Below are positions 23,683 to 32,427 of a DNA stretch of 64,000 nt, in pieces. The stretch is taken from positions 186,001-250,000 of the forward strand of contig JAEFAZ010000003.1 in NCBI GenBank assembly GCA_016292135.1. The letters run 5' to 3'. Under the pieces are notes generated by a model. It saw only the letters and a program-made list of their open reading frames with translations, was not told the DNA's origin and searched no databases. Source of the stretch: Saccharofermentans sp. GTDB taxonomy: Bacteria; Bacillota; Clostridia; Saccharofermentanales; Saccharofermentanaceae. Position 1 is the stretch's first letter. Each line of letters opens with the position of its first letter. Made by a program: the position numbers and the translations under genes.

Positions 23683-25030
23683 TCTTATAAGGGAAATCAG
23701 GGCTGACCCACTTCCTGGTCGAGCTTACATAACGCTGAACGGATTCAGTCGCTCTCTCAGGATAGAGTGATTTATCAAAGTCGTGATTACCACGCGCCCT
23801 GGTGCGGAGTTCCTCATCTGTCATCATGAATGCAAAATAGCCGTCTATCGGCGCCCAGGCCTGCGAGTCGCAGTGGTACCAGCCGCCGTTGAGATATACA
23901 AGGCACCAGTAGTGCACCTGGGATGAATTGGATCTCGTTACACAGATATTCTTGATCCCGGCAACATCGAGCATGGCCTTGCATACGGCCCAGTGACCGT
24001 AGCAGGACGATACGCGGCTCGTGAACGCCTTGACTGCGGCGTGAGCCCATGACCTGTAATCGGATGTGCCTCTCGCAAATCCCAATCTGTGGTATACCCA
24101 GTAGAAGATGGCCATGGCCTTTACGACATCCGTGTCATCCTCCTTGACGATACCCTTGAGGATCTCTGCAGCAAGATCATATGCCTTCTTTACGGTCTCT
24201 GCGTCGTCTTCGCCGGTGATGCCTGCCGTACGGCGGGTAACGACTTCAACCTGTACCGTGACCTTGTTCTCGTTGCCGCACTCGTCGACGGCGATAAAGG
24301 TCAGGGGATATACACCCGCGAGCTTGAGATTGACCTGGGAATTGTCGATCGTAAGCTGGGGATTGGGATCGTAATCATCCGTTACCGTGATGCCGTCCCT
24401 GTAGGAGATCGTGTCGCCTATAAGGACCGTAAGGTCATGAGCGCCATCGATCTGAGGTGCCTTACGGTCATCCTTGACCGTGAAAGGGACCGTGACGACG
24501 GAAGCGTTGCCGTATCTGTCGACAAGATCGACGTTGACATCGAACTTGCCGCCCTGGGCAAAAGAAAGGCCGCCGCCTGAATATGCGACACTGACATCCG
24601 ACAGGTCGAAAAGATCCTTTATGACAGTTTCCGCAGCGGGAACCGGATCCTTGAGATACATTTCCTGGGGGACCGCCTTGGCCACGGGAGCCGTCTTGTC
24701 AATGATGTTGATGTTGCTGTAGACCTTTCGGCCGGCAACTTCTATCGCGACCCTGTATGTGCCGAGCACACCGGTGTCGATAACGGAAACATCGCTTAAG
24801 AGCCTGGCATCCTCAGGGACCTTGTCAAAGAAGTCGTAGATAGTGATGGGATGGCCGTATTCGATGTTTACCTCGCGGTAAACCGAGCCTTCGAGCCTTC
24901 CCACTGCATTAAGGTAGAGCATATAGGCCGCGAGAAAACCCGCGGATAAACCAAAGACTGCGGAAATCAGGATCCCCGCAATCTTTACTCTGCCTTGTTT
25001 ATTGGATCTTCGTCCGGATTTACGAACCAT
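23669..25030 (-). CDS. Membrane-anchored transglutaminase-like protein with Ig-like domain (paralogue)
   Basis: A 453-residue paralogue of the following gene with the same order: N-terminal anchor (residues ~16-40), beta-rich region, Ig-like domain (APQIDGAHDLTVLIGDTISY ... AGVYPLTFIAVDECGNENKV), transglutaminase core with Cys343 (SSCYGHW), His373 (QVHYWCLVYL) and Asp388 (YHCDSQ). The conserved HYWCLVYLNGGWYHCD block is shared exactly in kind. The pair looks like a tandem duplication with both active sites kept. It lies 20 bases downstream of a lipoprotein in one operon. Confidence 0.88.
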   Translation of the reverse strand: MVRKSGRRSNKQGRVKIAGILISAVFGLSAGFLAAYMLYLNAVGRLEGSVYREVNIEYGHPITIYDFFDKVPEDARLLSDVSVIDTGVLGTYRVAIEVAGRKVYSNINIIDKTAPVAKAVPQEMYLKDPVPAAETVIKDLFDLSDVSVAYSGGGLSFAQGGKFDVNVDLVDRYGNASVVTVPFTVKDDRKAPQIDGAHDLTVLIGDTISYRDGITVTDDYDPNPQLTIDNSQVNLKLAGVYPLTFIAVDECGNENKVTVQVEVVTRRTAGITGEDDAETVKKAYDLAAEILKGIVKEDDTDVVKAMAIFYWVYHRLGFARGTSDYRSWAHAAVKAFTSRVSSCYGHWAVCKAMLDVAGIKNICVTRSNSSQVHYWCLVYLNGGWYHCDSQAWAPIDGYFAFMMTDEELRTRARGNHDFDKSLYPERATESVQRYVSSTRKWVSPDFPYKNETN

Positions 25031-25050
25031 TCAGAAACCTTATCGACCGG

Positions 25051-25659
25051 TCACACCACGAAGTTATATACGATGTTGGATACCTTATCGTTTGCGATGA
25101 TCACGCAAAGGATCGAGTGGCCCTTCTTGTATGTATAAGTCGTGCTGTTGCTCGTCTCGGCATCAGGCTCACCGTAGATCTTCTTGACGTCGTCAAGGCT
25201 GCTTCCGATGTAAAGGCCTTCAGCTGTTGTGATGGTATCGTCGTACAAGGAGATGTTGGAGATGATGTCCTTATCTCCGTCGGGATTGGTGTTGATAACG
25301 AAAGAACCGGAGTTGAACGTCAGTGTTCTTGCAAGGCCGAGACCTGCGCAGGAAGTAGCCTTCAGCTCTGTGTAATCCTTGTTGAGCTCGCCGAGCTTGC
25401 CTGTCTTCTCAACGATATTGAGATCAGTGCCGACGTTGATGTTTACACCGTTATATAAGAAAGACCATCCGTCAAACTCATCAGCCGGAGCCGTGTTCTC
25501 TGTGGCAGAGGTCTCACTGCCGTTATTGTTCTTATTGGATTCGGAAGATACTACAACAACGCTGTCATCTCCGCCGCCTGAAGTATTGGAGCAAGCTGCA
25601 AAGCCGGCAACAGTCATTGTAAGAGCCATCATGATAGCCGCGATCTTGATCGATTTCAT
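25051..25659 (-). CDS. Uncharacterised lipoprotein heading the transglutaminase operon
   Basis: A 202-residue lipoprotein: signal peptide with lipobox GFAAC, a ~45-residue Ser/Asn/Thr-rich linker, then a globular domain starting WSFLYNGVNINVGTDLNIVE and containing GLYIGSSLDDVKKIYGEPDAE. The module resembles that of the lipoprotein at 21644. Because both bracket two transglutaminase-like enzymes, these lipoproteins could be substrates, inhibitors or scaffolds of the enzymes; this is inference. GGGAGGA precedes the ATG, and a plausible promoter lies 50 bases upstream. Confidence 0.8.
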   Translation of the reverse strand: MKSIKIAAIMMALTMTVAGFAACSNTSGGGDDSVVVVSSESNKNNNGSETSATENTAPADEFDGWSFLYNGVNINVGTDLNIVEKTGKLGELNKDYTELKATSCAGLGLARTLTFNSGSFVINTNPDGDKDIISNISLYDDTITTAEGLYIGSSLDDVKKIYGEPDAETSNSTTYTYKKGHSILCVIIANDKVSNIVYNFVV

Positions 25660-25709
25660 GTAAAATGTCCTCCCTTAATCGTCTTTATTTATTTCTAATA
25701 AATACCGAG

Positions 25710-25737
25710 AGTATATTATCACATGATGAGATTACAA
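25710..25737 (-). promoter_or_regulatory. Probable promoter of the envelope operon
   Basis: Minus-strand TTGTAA (25732-25737) and TATACT (25710-25715), 16-base spacer, in AT-rich DNA about 50 bases before the lipoprotein start codon. Confidence 0.55.
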
Positions 25738-25766
25738 AAATAACAATTTTTTGTCTTTTTGTGGCA

Positions 25767-26903
25767 TTATTCTATGGCATTGGCACCATAATTCACGAGT
25801 TGCCCGTAGTTTGAGATCTCGGAAAGCTGGTCATCACGCATCTTTTCATAGAAACTTATCTTGTCAGAATAAACGGCCGATACCGCGGGATCTTCTCTCA
25901 TATCCTTGAGGTCACAGTTGTCCTTGAGCCAAGCTCCTATGTAGTCCGCGAGCTTTTCGGCACCGTAGATATTGAGGTGGAGACCTGCATCGTAGGTATC
26001 CTTGCTCATATCAAGCCCGATATCGTCGATATGCTCGATGTAGTTGAAATAGGGAACGTCATATTCCTTCGCAAGATCCTTGACCTGGGCGTCCCACTCG
26101 TCGTACCAGACAGGATAGAGGATCGGAGCATGCACGAGAACGACCTTTATCCCTTTCGACTGGCAGAGCTCTATGGACTTGGCAAGATATGCCATGGACT
26201 TCTCATCGAAAGAATAGTCCATCAAAGGCACTGCAGGCGGGAATTCACCCTGGGGCATGACATCGCATCTCATGTAGTAGCCGTTGTGGGATACCTGATC
26301 TTTCGAAAACACATGATCCCAGTCCGTTTTGGTAAGCTCGCTCCAGCGGTCGTGGTATCTTAAGACCGGGAAGACATAGGACAGGAAAGTCTCGCCATCC
26401 GTCATGGACTCGTTGATGGCATTGACCTTGTCGGGAGACCATTTCATGCCGTCAAGGGTCATGCGGTTATAAGCCTCCTTGGGCTTGGTTCCTGACTGGA
26501 GCCCGTGAACGCTGATAACTATGACCTTGGGCGTCTCGGTCCTCAGAGTGTCCTTGATCATATAATAGGTCTGCCACATGTACTGCTCGGCGTTGCCTCT
26601 TATGTAGGACGATATGCCGTATTTCTGATAGAGTTCGATCGGCGAATAGTTTTCGTAGACATCACAGTCACCGTAGAAGATGACTTCATGCGGGACCTTC
26701 TCCTTGTAATACTCCTCCGAGAAAGATCCCTCTATGACGCCTCTCTGGTATTTGGGCATGAGGAGATTCTGTACAAAGATAAAAAGGAATATTGCCAGAG
26801 CAAGACCCAGAAGGATCAGGACCTGCGGCAGCAAACTCCGGGCAGGCTTATCATTCCTGCCCTGATCTTTGATCTCTTCCTGACTTACGGTCTTTTCCGT
26901 CAC
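25767..26903 (-). CDS. Membrane-anchored SGNH/GDSL-like protein with Cys in block I
   Basis: A 378-residue protein with a cytoplasmic N-terminus, one membrane helix (~27-46) and an extracellular SGNH-type domain. Block I reads VIFYGDCDVYENYSP, so the normal GDS nucleophile is Cys80. Block V is DAGLHLNIYGAEKLADYI with the Asp-x-x-His pair. I recall relatives with GDCEVYEN in Clostridia, so Cys is probably a family trait rather than a mutation. SGNH enzymes of this topology often add or remove acyl groups on surface polysaccharide. The gene overlaps a glycosyltransferase by 4 bases (ATGA), which supports a role in surface glycan modification. Confidence 0.78.
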   Translation of the reverse strand: MTEKTVSQEEIKDQGRNDKPARSLLPQVLILLGLALAIFLFIFVQNLLMPKYQRGVIEGSFSEEYYKEKVPHEVIFYGDCDVYENYSPIELYQKYGISSYIRGNAEQYMWQTYYMIKDTLRTETPKVIVISVHGLQSGTKPKEAYNRMTLDGMKWSPDKVNAINESMTDGETFLSYVFPVLRYHDRWSELTKTDWDHVFSKDQVSHNGYYMRCDVMPQGEFPPAVPLMDYSFDEKSMAYLAKSIELCQSKGIKVVLVHAPILYPVWYDEWDAQVKDLAKEYDVPYFNYIEHIDDIGLDMSKDTYDAGLHLNIYGAEKLADYIGAWLKDNCDLKDMREDPAVSAVYSDKISFYEKMRDDQLSEISNYGQLVNYGANAIE

Positions 26904-27619
26904 TTGACAGCCCCGTTCATATCCTTGGCAAAGGCGCGGAAATCCTTGAGAGCCTGCCAGCCGATCTTGAAGATCTTCTTGATATTGATGGAATTAACGC
27001 CGCCCTGTCTCGGCTTGAAGGTTACGACCCTGAAATCGTGGGTCTCGCCGAACCTGACAAAATAAGCCGTCATCATGATGTTGGGCAGATTGTAATCAGC
27101 GGGGAGCTTATAGAGATACTTGGCGAGCACCTTGGTGTTCATGAGCCTGAAAGGCGCATTGGCATCAGGCACCTTGACCTTGAAGTAATGCTTTACGAGC
27201 ATACATACGACGCGCTCTACCATGGCACGGGACTTGCCGTCGCCTCTTACCTTCCTGTGGCCGAAGATACCGGAATAAGCGGTCCTGACCTGCCAGAAGC
27301 CGTCGAACTCGGCAGGATCGGTCTGACCGTCGGAATCGGTCTGGAATACATAATCCGCACCGTTCTTGATGGCGTAATCGTAGAGGGCGATGACCTTGGG
27401 ACCATGGAACTTGCCTGTATCTGACAGGACTTCGAGCTGTGTATATGTCTTCTTAAGATCCAGGAGGATCTCGTGTGTCTTATCGTTGCTGCCGCTGTCG
27501 GCGATAACGAGCTTAGACTGAGGATCCTTGCCCTCAAGAACCGGATACCACTGCTTTACAACAGCCTCGATATTGGCTTCCTCGTTGTAAGCCGGCATTA
27601 CGACATATAAAATATCCAT
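26900..27619 (-). CDS. Family 2 glycosyltransferase
   Basis: A 239-residue GT-A fold enzyme: N-terminal ILYVVMPAYNEEANIEAVVK, nucleotide-binding SKLVIADSGSNDKTHEILLD and the metal-binding DSDGQ (FQTDSDGQTDPAEF). Later segments KVRGDGKSRAMVERVVCMLV and VPDANAPFRLMNTKVL resemble the acceptor-side motifs of polyprenyl-phosphate glycosyltransferases, but it lacks C-terminal membrane helices. GGGAGG precedes the ATG. It is translationally coupled to the SGNH-like membrane protein, and together they may build or decorate a surface glycan. Confidence 0.9.
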   Translation of the reverse strand: MDILYVVMPAYNEEANIEAVVKQWYPVLEGKDPQSKLVIADSGSNDKTHEILLDLKKTYTQLEVLSDTGKFHGPKVIALYDYAIKNGADYVFQTDSDGQTDPAEFDGFWQVRTAYSGIFGHRKVRGDGKSRAMVERVVCMLVKHYFKVKVPDANAPFRLMNTKVLAKYLYKLPADYNLPNIMMTAYFVRFGETHDFRVVTFKPRQGGVNSINIKKIFKIGWQALKDFRAFAKDMNGAVK

Positions 27620-27651
27620 GGAATTCCCTCCCCAATAGAACTTGATAATTG

Positions 27652-27660
27652 ATTATAACA
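27652..27660 (-). promoter_or_regulatory. Extended -10 promoter of the glycosyltransferase operon
   Basis: Minus-strand TGTTATAAT (TGn plus TATAAT) about 35 bases before the start codon, just after the end of the GGDEF gene. No good -35 is seen, as is common for extended -10 promoters. Confidence 0.45.
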
Positions 27661-27669
27661 TAAAAGGAT

Positions 27670-29859
27670 TTACTGATTTCCTTTATTCTGCTCTTTATGG
27701 CGGATCTGCTTATCGGCGTACATCTTCTCGTCCGCGGTGTTCATCAGGGGCTCGAGAACGGCCTCCGGTCTTTCCGGATCGAAAGACGAAAAGGGACAGG
27801 ATACGAGGCCTATGGAGACCAGGACCTTGTATGGTTTTCCCCTGAAAGCCCCGCAGGATGACGCTGATGCTTCTATCTCGTCGCGGAGTCCGGATTCAGT
27901 TCCTTCAAGAGGTTTGTCACTTACCATTACGAAAGCGAATTCATCCCCTCCGAACCTGGACGAGATGCCGTTCCCTGACACCCTTGCGCTTACCGCATCC
28001 GCAAGAGCCTTGATGACGAGATCGCCGTCGCTGTGGCCGTAAAGATCGTTGACGGTCTTGAGGTTATCGAGATCCATGGTGACGTAATTGAAATACCTGT
28101 CCCTGTTTCCGGGATCCCTGATCATGTCCAGGACCCGGCTCAGGAAACCTCTTCTGTTGTAAAGGCCCGTCATGTAGTCCTTCTCGGAAAGATCACGCAT
28201 CTTGTCGTTCATCTTCAGGAGCTTGTCGTTATATATGACCGAGTGGACTATCGATGACAGATATGATCCCATCTCCTCGAAGCGCTGCTGGGTCCTGAAG
28301 GATATGGAAGGGATCCCCGTGCAGACATATCCGAAAGATTCGTCAGATGAACTAAGATAACTGAAGAGAAGATAATTGATCCCGCTCGTGCTGTTCATTA
28401 TCTCCTGCTGATGCGGCACTGCCTTGTCGGGATTATAAAAGCTCTTGCCGTATTCCTTGACGCCCTTATATGAATAGAAGACATTGTCCGTCCTGTCCTC
28501 ACCGTCCGTAAGGGCCACGAAGAACATCTGGTCGTCCCAAAGGTTCAGGTGCTCCTCCAGAAGGTCGGGAAGGTCTTCCACGTCATTGATCGTAATGGCC
28601 CGGGAAGTGAGCCTGCCCATCTCCTGGGTGTGCATGAAGTAATCCATGTTGTCGCCGTAAAGGTGGGTCGTTATCTTGTTTGCTTCTTCCAGTGTGGTAT
28701 TGCCGCAGCCGCAGGAATCCTTGAGCAGCATCTTGTATGGGATCTTGTAGATCATGGATTCCTGATCGTCTTTATCCTCACTGTTGTAGTTGCCGGTGAC
28801 CGAGGCGATGACCTTCGCCATCTGATCGAAATCCGGAGTAGATGTGGTTATGGTGGGCAGATGATAGAGAGCGTCCCTGACGCCGTCAAAACCCGTGACG
28901 ATGCAGTCGTCCGGGATCTTGTAACCCTTGCCTATCAGGTAATCCGTAACGCCCATAGCCATGGCATCGTTGGCGCAAATTATGGCCCGGGGGAGCTTTT
29001 CGCCGTATTCGTTGAAATAGCCTTCGATCGCGTTGACCGCAGGTATATGCCAGAAGTCTCCGTAGAGGACCTTCTTCTCATCGAAAGGGATGCCTTTGGA
29101 TTCAAGCGTCTCCTTAAAGACAGCGATCCTCTCGTCCGAAAAGGTGTTGCCTTTGGTGCCGGCCATCATGATGATGTCTTTGCAGCCATGGCGGTCAACA
29201 ACATGATCTACTATCTCGCGGAAAGCTTCCTTATAGTCCAGTTCAAGATCGATGCAGCCCTTCTCCTTGTGTTCGATCATGAATACGGGGATGGAATCAT
29301 CGCTGCCGATCTTCATGAGGTGGCTGATCAAATGATCCGACTTCAGCATCTCGGCGAAGAGCACGATACCGGCGGGCTTGAGCCTCGTCATGATATCGGC
29401 GAACCTTATCTCGATCTGCATGTTGGAGATCTCGGGCCTTACGACCGTGCCGAAAGTAAAGCAGCAGATCACATATTTGGATGTGATCTCCGGAACGTTG
29501 AGCTTTTCGAGGAACTTATTGAAATTCTCGGCATCTTCCCAGGCGCCGCAAACGACGAGGGCCCTTCTGTCGGCATCGGGAAGGTCCTTTTGTATCTCGA
29601 ACGTGAAAGAGGGATTCTCATCCGATGCATCCTCAAGGACATTGATAAGCTTGGAGATATAATCTTCAAGCTCCGGGGACAGGGCGTTCATGCCGGACAG
29701 GATCAGATGCCTGTTGCCGGCTTCACCCGTGAGCATATCCATGAGAGCATCAAGATTCCCGCCGTAGTAATCCGGGAAGTCCAAGGCTTCCCTTAAGATC
29801 TTATGAAGGGACCCCTTGTCTTTGATCCCCGCGAGATTTACTAGCGGCGTGGTTTTCAT
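27670..29859 (-). CDS. Barstar domain fused to periplasmic-binding-like sensor and GGDEF diguanylate cyclase
   Basis: A 729-residue protein without signal peptide or membrane helix. Residues 1-90 match the barnase inhibitor Barstar (LVNLAGIKDKGSLHKIL, then DFPDYYGGNLDALMDMLTG). Residues ~100-390 resemble a LacI-type periplasmic-binding fold kept in the cytoplasm (RAIICANDAMAMGVTDYLIG, CIVTGFDGVRDALYHL). A ~150-residue middle region may be GAF-like. The C-terminus is a GGDEF domain (KDYMTGLYNRRGFL; intact GGDEF at 637-641) that should make cyclic di-GMP; no RxxD inhibitory site is seen before it. It starts 3 bases after the ftsH stop without a Shine-Dalgarno, so it is probably coupled to ftsH translation. 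A Barstar head on a cyclase is unusual. Confidence 0.85.
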   Translation of the reverse strand: MKTTPLVNLAGIKDKGSLHKILREALDFPDYYGGNLDALMDMLTGEAGNRHLILSGMNALSPELEDYISKLINVLEDASDENPSFTFEIQKDLPDADRRALVVCGAWEDAENFNKFLEKLNVPEITSKYVICCFTFGTVVRPEISNMQIEIRFADIMTRLKPAGIVLFAEMLKSDHLISHLMKIGSDDSIPVFMIEHKEKGCIDLELDYKEAFREIVDHVVDRHGCKDIIMMAGTKGNTFSDERIAVFKETLESKGIPFDEKKVLYGDFWHIPAVNAIEGYFNEYGEKLPRAIICANDAMAMGVTDYLIGKGYKIPDDCIVTGFDGVRDALYHLPTITTSTPDFDQMAKVIASVTGNYNSEDKDDQESMIYKIPYKMLLKDSCGCGNTTLEEANKITTHLYGDNMDYFMHTQEMGRLTSRAITINDVEDLPDLLEEHLNLWDDQMFFVALTDGEDRTDNVFYSYKGVKEYGKSFYNPDKAVPHQQEIMNSTSGINYLLFSYLSSSDESFGYVCTGIPSISFRTQQRFEEMGSYLSSIVHSVIYNDKLLKMNDKMRDLSEKDYMTGLYNRRGFLSRVLDMIRDPGNRDRYFNYVTMDLDNLKTVNDLYGHSDGDLVIKALADAVSARVSGNGISSRFGGDEFAFVMVSDKPLEGTESGLRDEIEASASSCGAFRGKPYKVLVSIGLVSCPFSSFDPERPEAVLEPLMNTADEKMYADKQIRHKEQNKGNQ

Positions 29860-29862
29860 ATG

Positions 29863-31878
29863 TCAGCTGTTCTTGCTGTCTTCTCCGTTCTTGTCGTCAG
29901 AAGTTTTTTCGTCACCGGACATGGGCGGAATGAGATCTTCAATGCTTGAAACGGCAGTGGCAGCTCTCTTCTCTATGGCTTCATTGATCGTGAGCTTATT
30001 CTTTTTTGCGTAATCCGCAAGTTCAAGATCGCCGTTGGAATCGTAGATCAGTTCGAACTCGGGACCGTCGACAGTGAGCTTATCCTGAAGTCTTGCCGCA
30101 AGAGCTTCCATAACGCTTCGCTTCTCGTTAAGGATCCTCTTGGTCTCTTCGTAGCAGCTGTCGATTATGAGCTTGATCTCCTGGTCGATGGCAGCTGCTG
30201 TCTGCTCGGAATAGCTCTGTACCTGGCCCATGGAATAACCGAGGAAGACCTCTTCATTCTCATCGCCAAAGACCATATTCCTGAACTTGGACGACAGTCC
30301 GTATCTCTTGATCATGTTCTTTGCGATCTGGTTGCAGTGCTGCAGGTCGGATGCAGCGCCGGTGGAGACCTCGCCTAAGAAGATCTCTTCGGCAGCACGT
30401 CCGCCGAGGCTCATCTTGATGATGTCGAGGAGCATCTTTTCGGTATAGAAATCGGTGTCCTCAACGGGCTTATAAGCCGTATAACCGCCTGCAGATCCGG
30501 CAGGGATTATCGTTACCCTGTCGACCTTCTCGAACTCGCTCGTGGCCTTCAGGACGACAGCGTGACCTGCTTCGTGGTAGGAAGTGAGACGCTTTACCTT
30601 GTCGGAAAGCTTCTTGGAATTCTTCTGGGGGCCCATCTGGACGCGGAAGGTCGCATCGGTGATCTCACCCATGCTGATCTCCTTCTTGTTGCGTCTTGCA
30701 GTAAGGAGAGCCGCCTCATTAAGGACATTCTCAAGATCTGCGCCTGTAAAGCCGACAGTGGAAAGAGCGACCTCCCTGAGATCGACGTCCTTGGCGAGGG
30801 GCTTGTTCTTGGCATGTATCTTGAGGATAGCTTCACGCTCATCGGCGTCAGGCATATTTACCATGATCCTTCTGTCAAATCTTCCGGGTCTTAAGAGAGC
30901 CGGATCCAATACGTCCACACGGTTGGTGGCGGCCATTACGATGATGTTGGTGTTAACGTCAAATCCGTCCATCTCGACCAGGATCTGGTTCAAGGTCTGC
31001 TCACGCTCATCCTGTCCGCCGCCAAGGCCTGCGCCTCTCTTACGGCCGACGGCATCGATCTCATCGATGAAGACAACGGACGGAGCCGCTCTCTTTGCAT
31101 CGGCGAAAAGAGACCTTACACGAGATGCACCGACACCGACGAGCATCTCGACGAAGTCGGAACCGGATATATAGAAGAACCTGACGCCTGCTTCACCGGC
31201 AACTGCTCTTGCGAGCAATGTCTTACCGGTACCGGGAGCTCCGTAGAGCAATACGCCCTTGGGGATCTTGGCGCCGAGTTCCTTGTACTTGGCAGGACTC
31301 TTAAGGAAGTCAACGATCTCGGAAAGCTCCTCCTTCTCCTCGACGGAACCAGCGACATCGGTAAACTTGACCTTGATCTTATCGGGATCCGTAAGCTTGG
31401 CCCTGTTGTTGCCGAAGGAGAATACGGAATTGCTGTCACGCGTCTGCCTGTTGATCGTGGTGAAGATCATGAACACTAGGACTATCGTTCCCGCGAACAT
31501 CAGGATGTTGATCAGGATGCTCCAGTCGAAAGGTTCGGAATAGTTATAGTTACTTATCGTTCCGTTCTTCTTGGCGTCCTCGAGCACGAGAACGAGATCG
31601 TCAACGTATTCATAGGGTACCGACTGGTTTATGGTCCTTGCTATACCGTCGGATCCCTCATAGGTAAGCTTGACATTGGTGCCGTTTACATCGACCGTTG
31701 TCACCTTGTATTTCGGACTGTTTATATACTCCAGGACATCGGAAAGCGTGGTCTTTTCCTGCCTGCCGTAGTTGTTCCCGAAGATCACTGTTGACAGTAC
31801 GACCAGTCCTACGAGCATCAGCCCGTAAAACAGCAAGCTCCCCAGCTTAGGTCCCTGTCTTCCTTCTTTGTTTTCCAT
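29863..31878 (-). CDS. ftsH: ATP-dependent zinc metalloprotease FtsH
   Basis: A 671-residue membrane AAA+ protease. Two membrane helices (~14-34 and ~120-142) flank an extracytoplasmic loop. The AAA module has Walker A GAPGTGKTLLARAVAGEAG, Walker B VVFIDEIDAVG and the arginine-finger region RPGRFDRRI. The zinc site is HEAGH with a later Asp. It degrades membrane and regulatory proteins. GGAGGT precedes the ATG. It is in the conserved tilS-hpt-ftsH order. The C-terminal ~80 residues are acidic and lower in complexity (PPMSGDEKTSDDKNGEDSK). Confidence 0.98.
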   Translation of the reverse strand: MENKEGRQGPKLGSLLFYGLMLVGLVVLSTVIFGNNYGRQEKTTLSDVLEYINSPKYKVTTVDVNGTNVKLTYEGSDGIARTINQSVPYEYVDDLVLVLEDAKKNGTISNYNYSEPFDWSILINILMFAGTIVLVFMIFTTINRQTRDSNSVFSFGNNRAKLTDPDKIKVKFTDVAGSVEEKEELSEIVDFLKSPAKYKELGAKIPKGVLLYGAPGTGKTLLARAVAGEAGVRFFYISGSDFVEMLVGVGASRVRSLFADAKRAAPSVVFIDEIDAVGRKRGAGLGGGQDEREQTLNQILVEMDGFDVNTNIIVMAATNRVDVLDPALLRPGRFDRRIMVNMPDADEREAILKIHAKNKPLAKDVDLREVALSTVGFTGADLENVLNEAALLTARRNKKEISMGEITDATFRVQMGPQKNSKKLSDKVKRLTSYHEAGHAVVLKATSEFEKVDRVTIIPAGSAGGYTAYKPVEDTDFYTEKMLLDIIKMSLGGRAAEEIFLGEVSTGAASDLQHCNQIAKNMIKRYGLSSKFRNMVFGDENEEVFLGYSMGQVQSYSEQTAAAIDQEIKLIIDSCYEETKRILNEKRSVMEALAARLQDKLTVDGPEFELIYDSNGDLELADYAKKNKLTINEAIEKRAATAVSSIEDLIPPMSGDEKTSDDKNGEDSKNS

Positions 31879-31892
31879 TAATTACCTCCGCA

Positions 31893-32426
31893 TTACTGCT
31901 CTTCGTTATCTTTTACTATCCTTATATCCCCGTAGTCACGGTACCTGCCGTCAAGGTCAAGACCGTAGCCTACTATGAACACATCGCCGACTTCGATTCC
32001 GCTGTAGTCGGGTCTGATATCAATAACTCTTCTTGCAGGCTTGTCGAAAGCCGTACAGATCTTTACCGATGCCGCTCCTCTTTCCTTCAGCATGTCACGC
32101 AGAAGAGCCAGAGTCCTTCCGGTATCGATGACATCCTCGACGATGAGGACATCCCTGCCCTTTACATCAACGGCGATATCCTTGTTGATCTTGAGGATCC
32201 CCGTCGAAGTCTGTCCGACATAGCTCGACACTTTCATGAAGTCTATCTCGACAGGCATCTTGAGAAGCCTTACAAGGTCGGCGGCAAAGATAAATGCTCC
32301 CGTCAGGACCGGGATGACCAAAAGCGGTCTGTCACCGTAATCACTGTTGATCTCATCAGCAACCTTTGCGACCATGTCTCTGATCTCGTCAGATGAGATC
32401 AGTATCTCCGATGTATCAGGCTTCAT
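31893..32426 (-). CDS. hpt: Hypoxanthine phosphoribosyltransferase
   Basis: A 177-residue PRTase salvaging hypoxanthine and guanine to IMP and GMP. It has the PRPP-binding motif VLIVEDVIDTGRTLALL, the flexible-loop region VSSYVGQTSTG and the C-terminal VGYGLDLDGRYRDYGDI that contacts the purine. It starts 1 base after the tilS stop and precedes ftsH by 14 bases, the same arrangement as in Bacillus. No abnormality. Confidence 0.97.
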   Translation of the reverse strand: MKPDTSEILISSDEIRDMVAKVADEINSDYGDRPLLVIPVLTGAFIFAADLVRLLKMPVEIDFMKVSSYVGQTSTGILKINKDIAVDVKGRDVLIVEDVIDTGRTLALLRDMLKERGAASVKICTAFDKPARRVIDIRPDYSGIEVGDVFIVGYGLDLDGRYRDYGDIRIVKDNEEQ

Positions 32427-32427
32427 A

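Noticed and set aside
28549..29796. 415-codon plus-strand open frame opposite the Barstar-GGDEF gene
   Set aside because: Antisense to recognisable Barstar and sensor domains, with no ribosome-binding site and no known domain.
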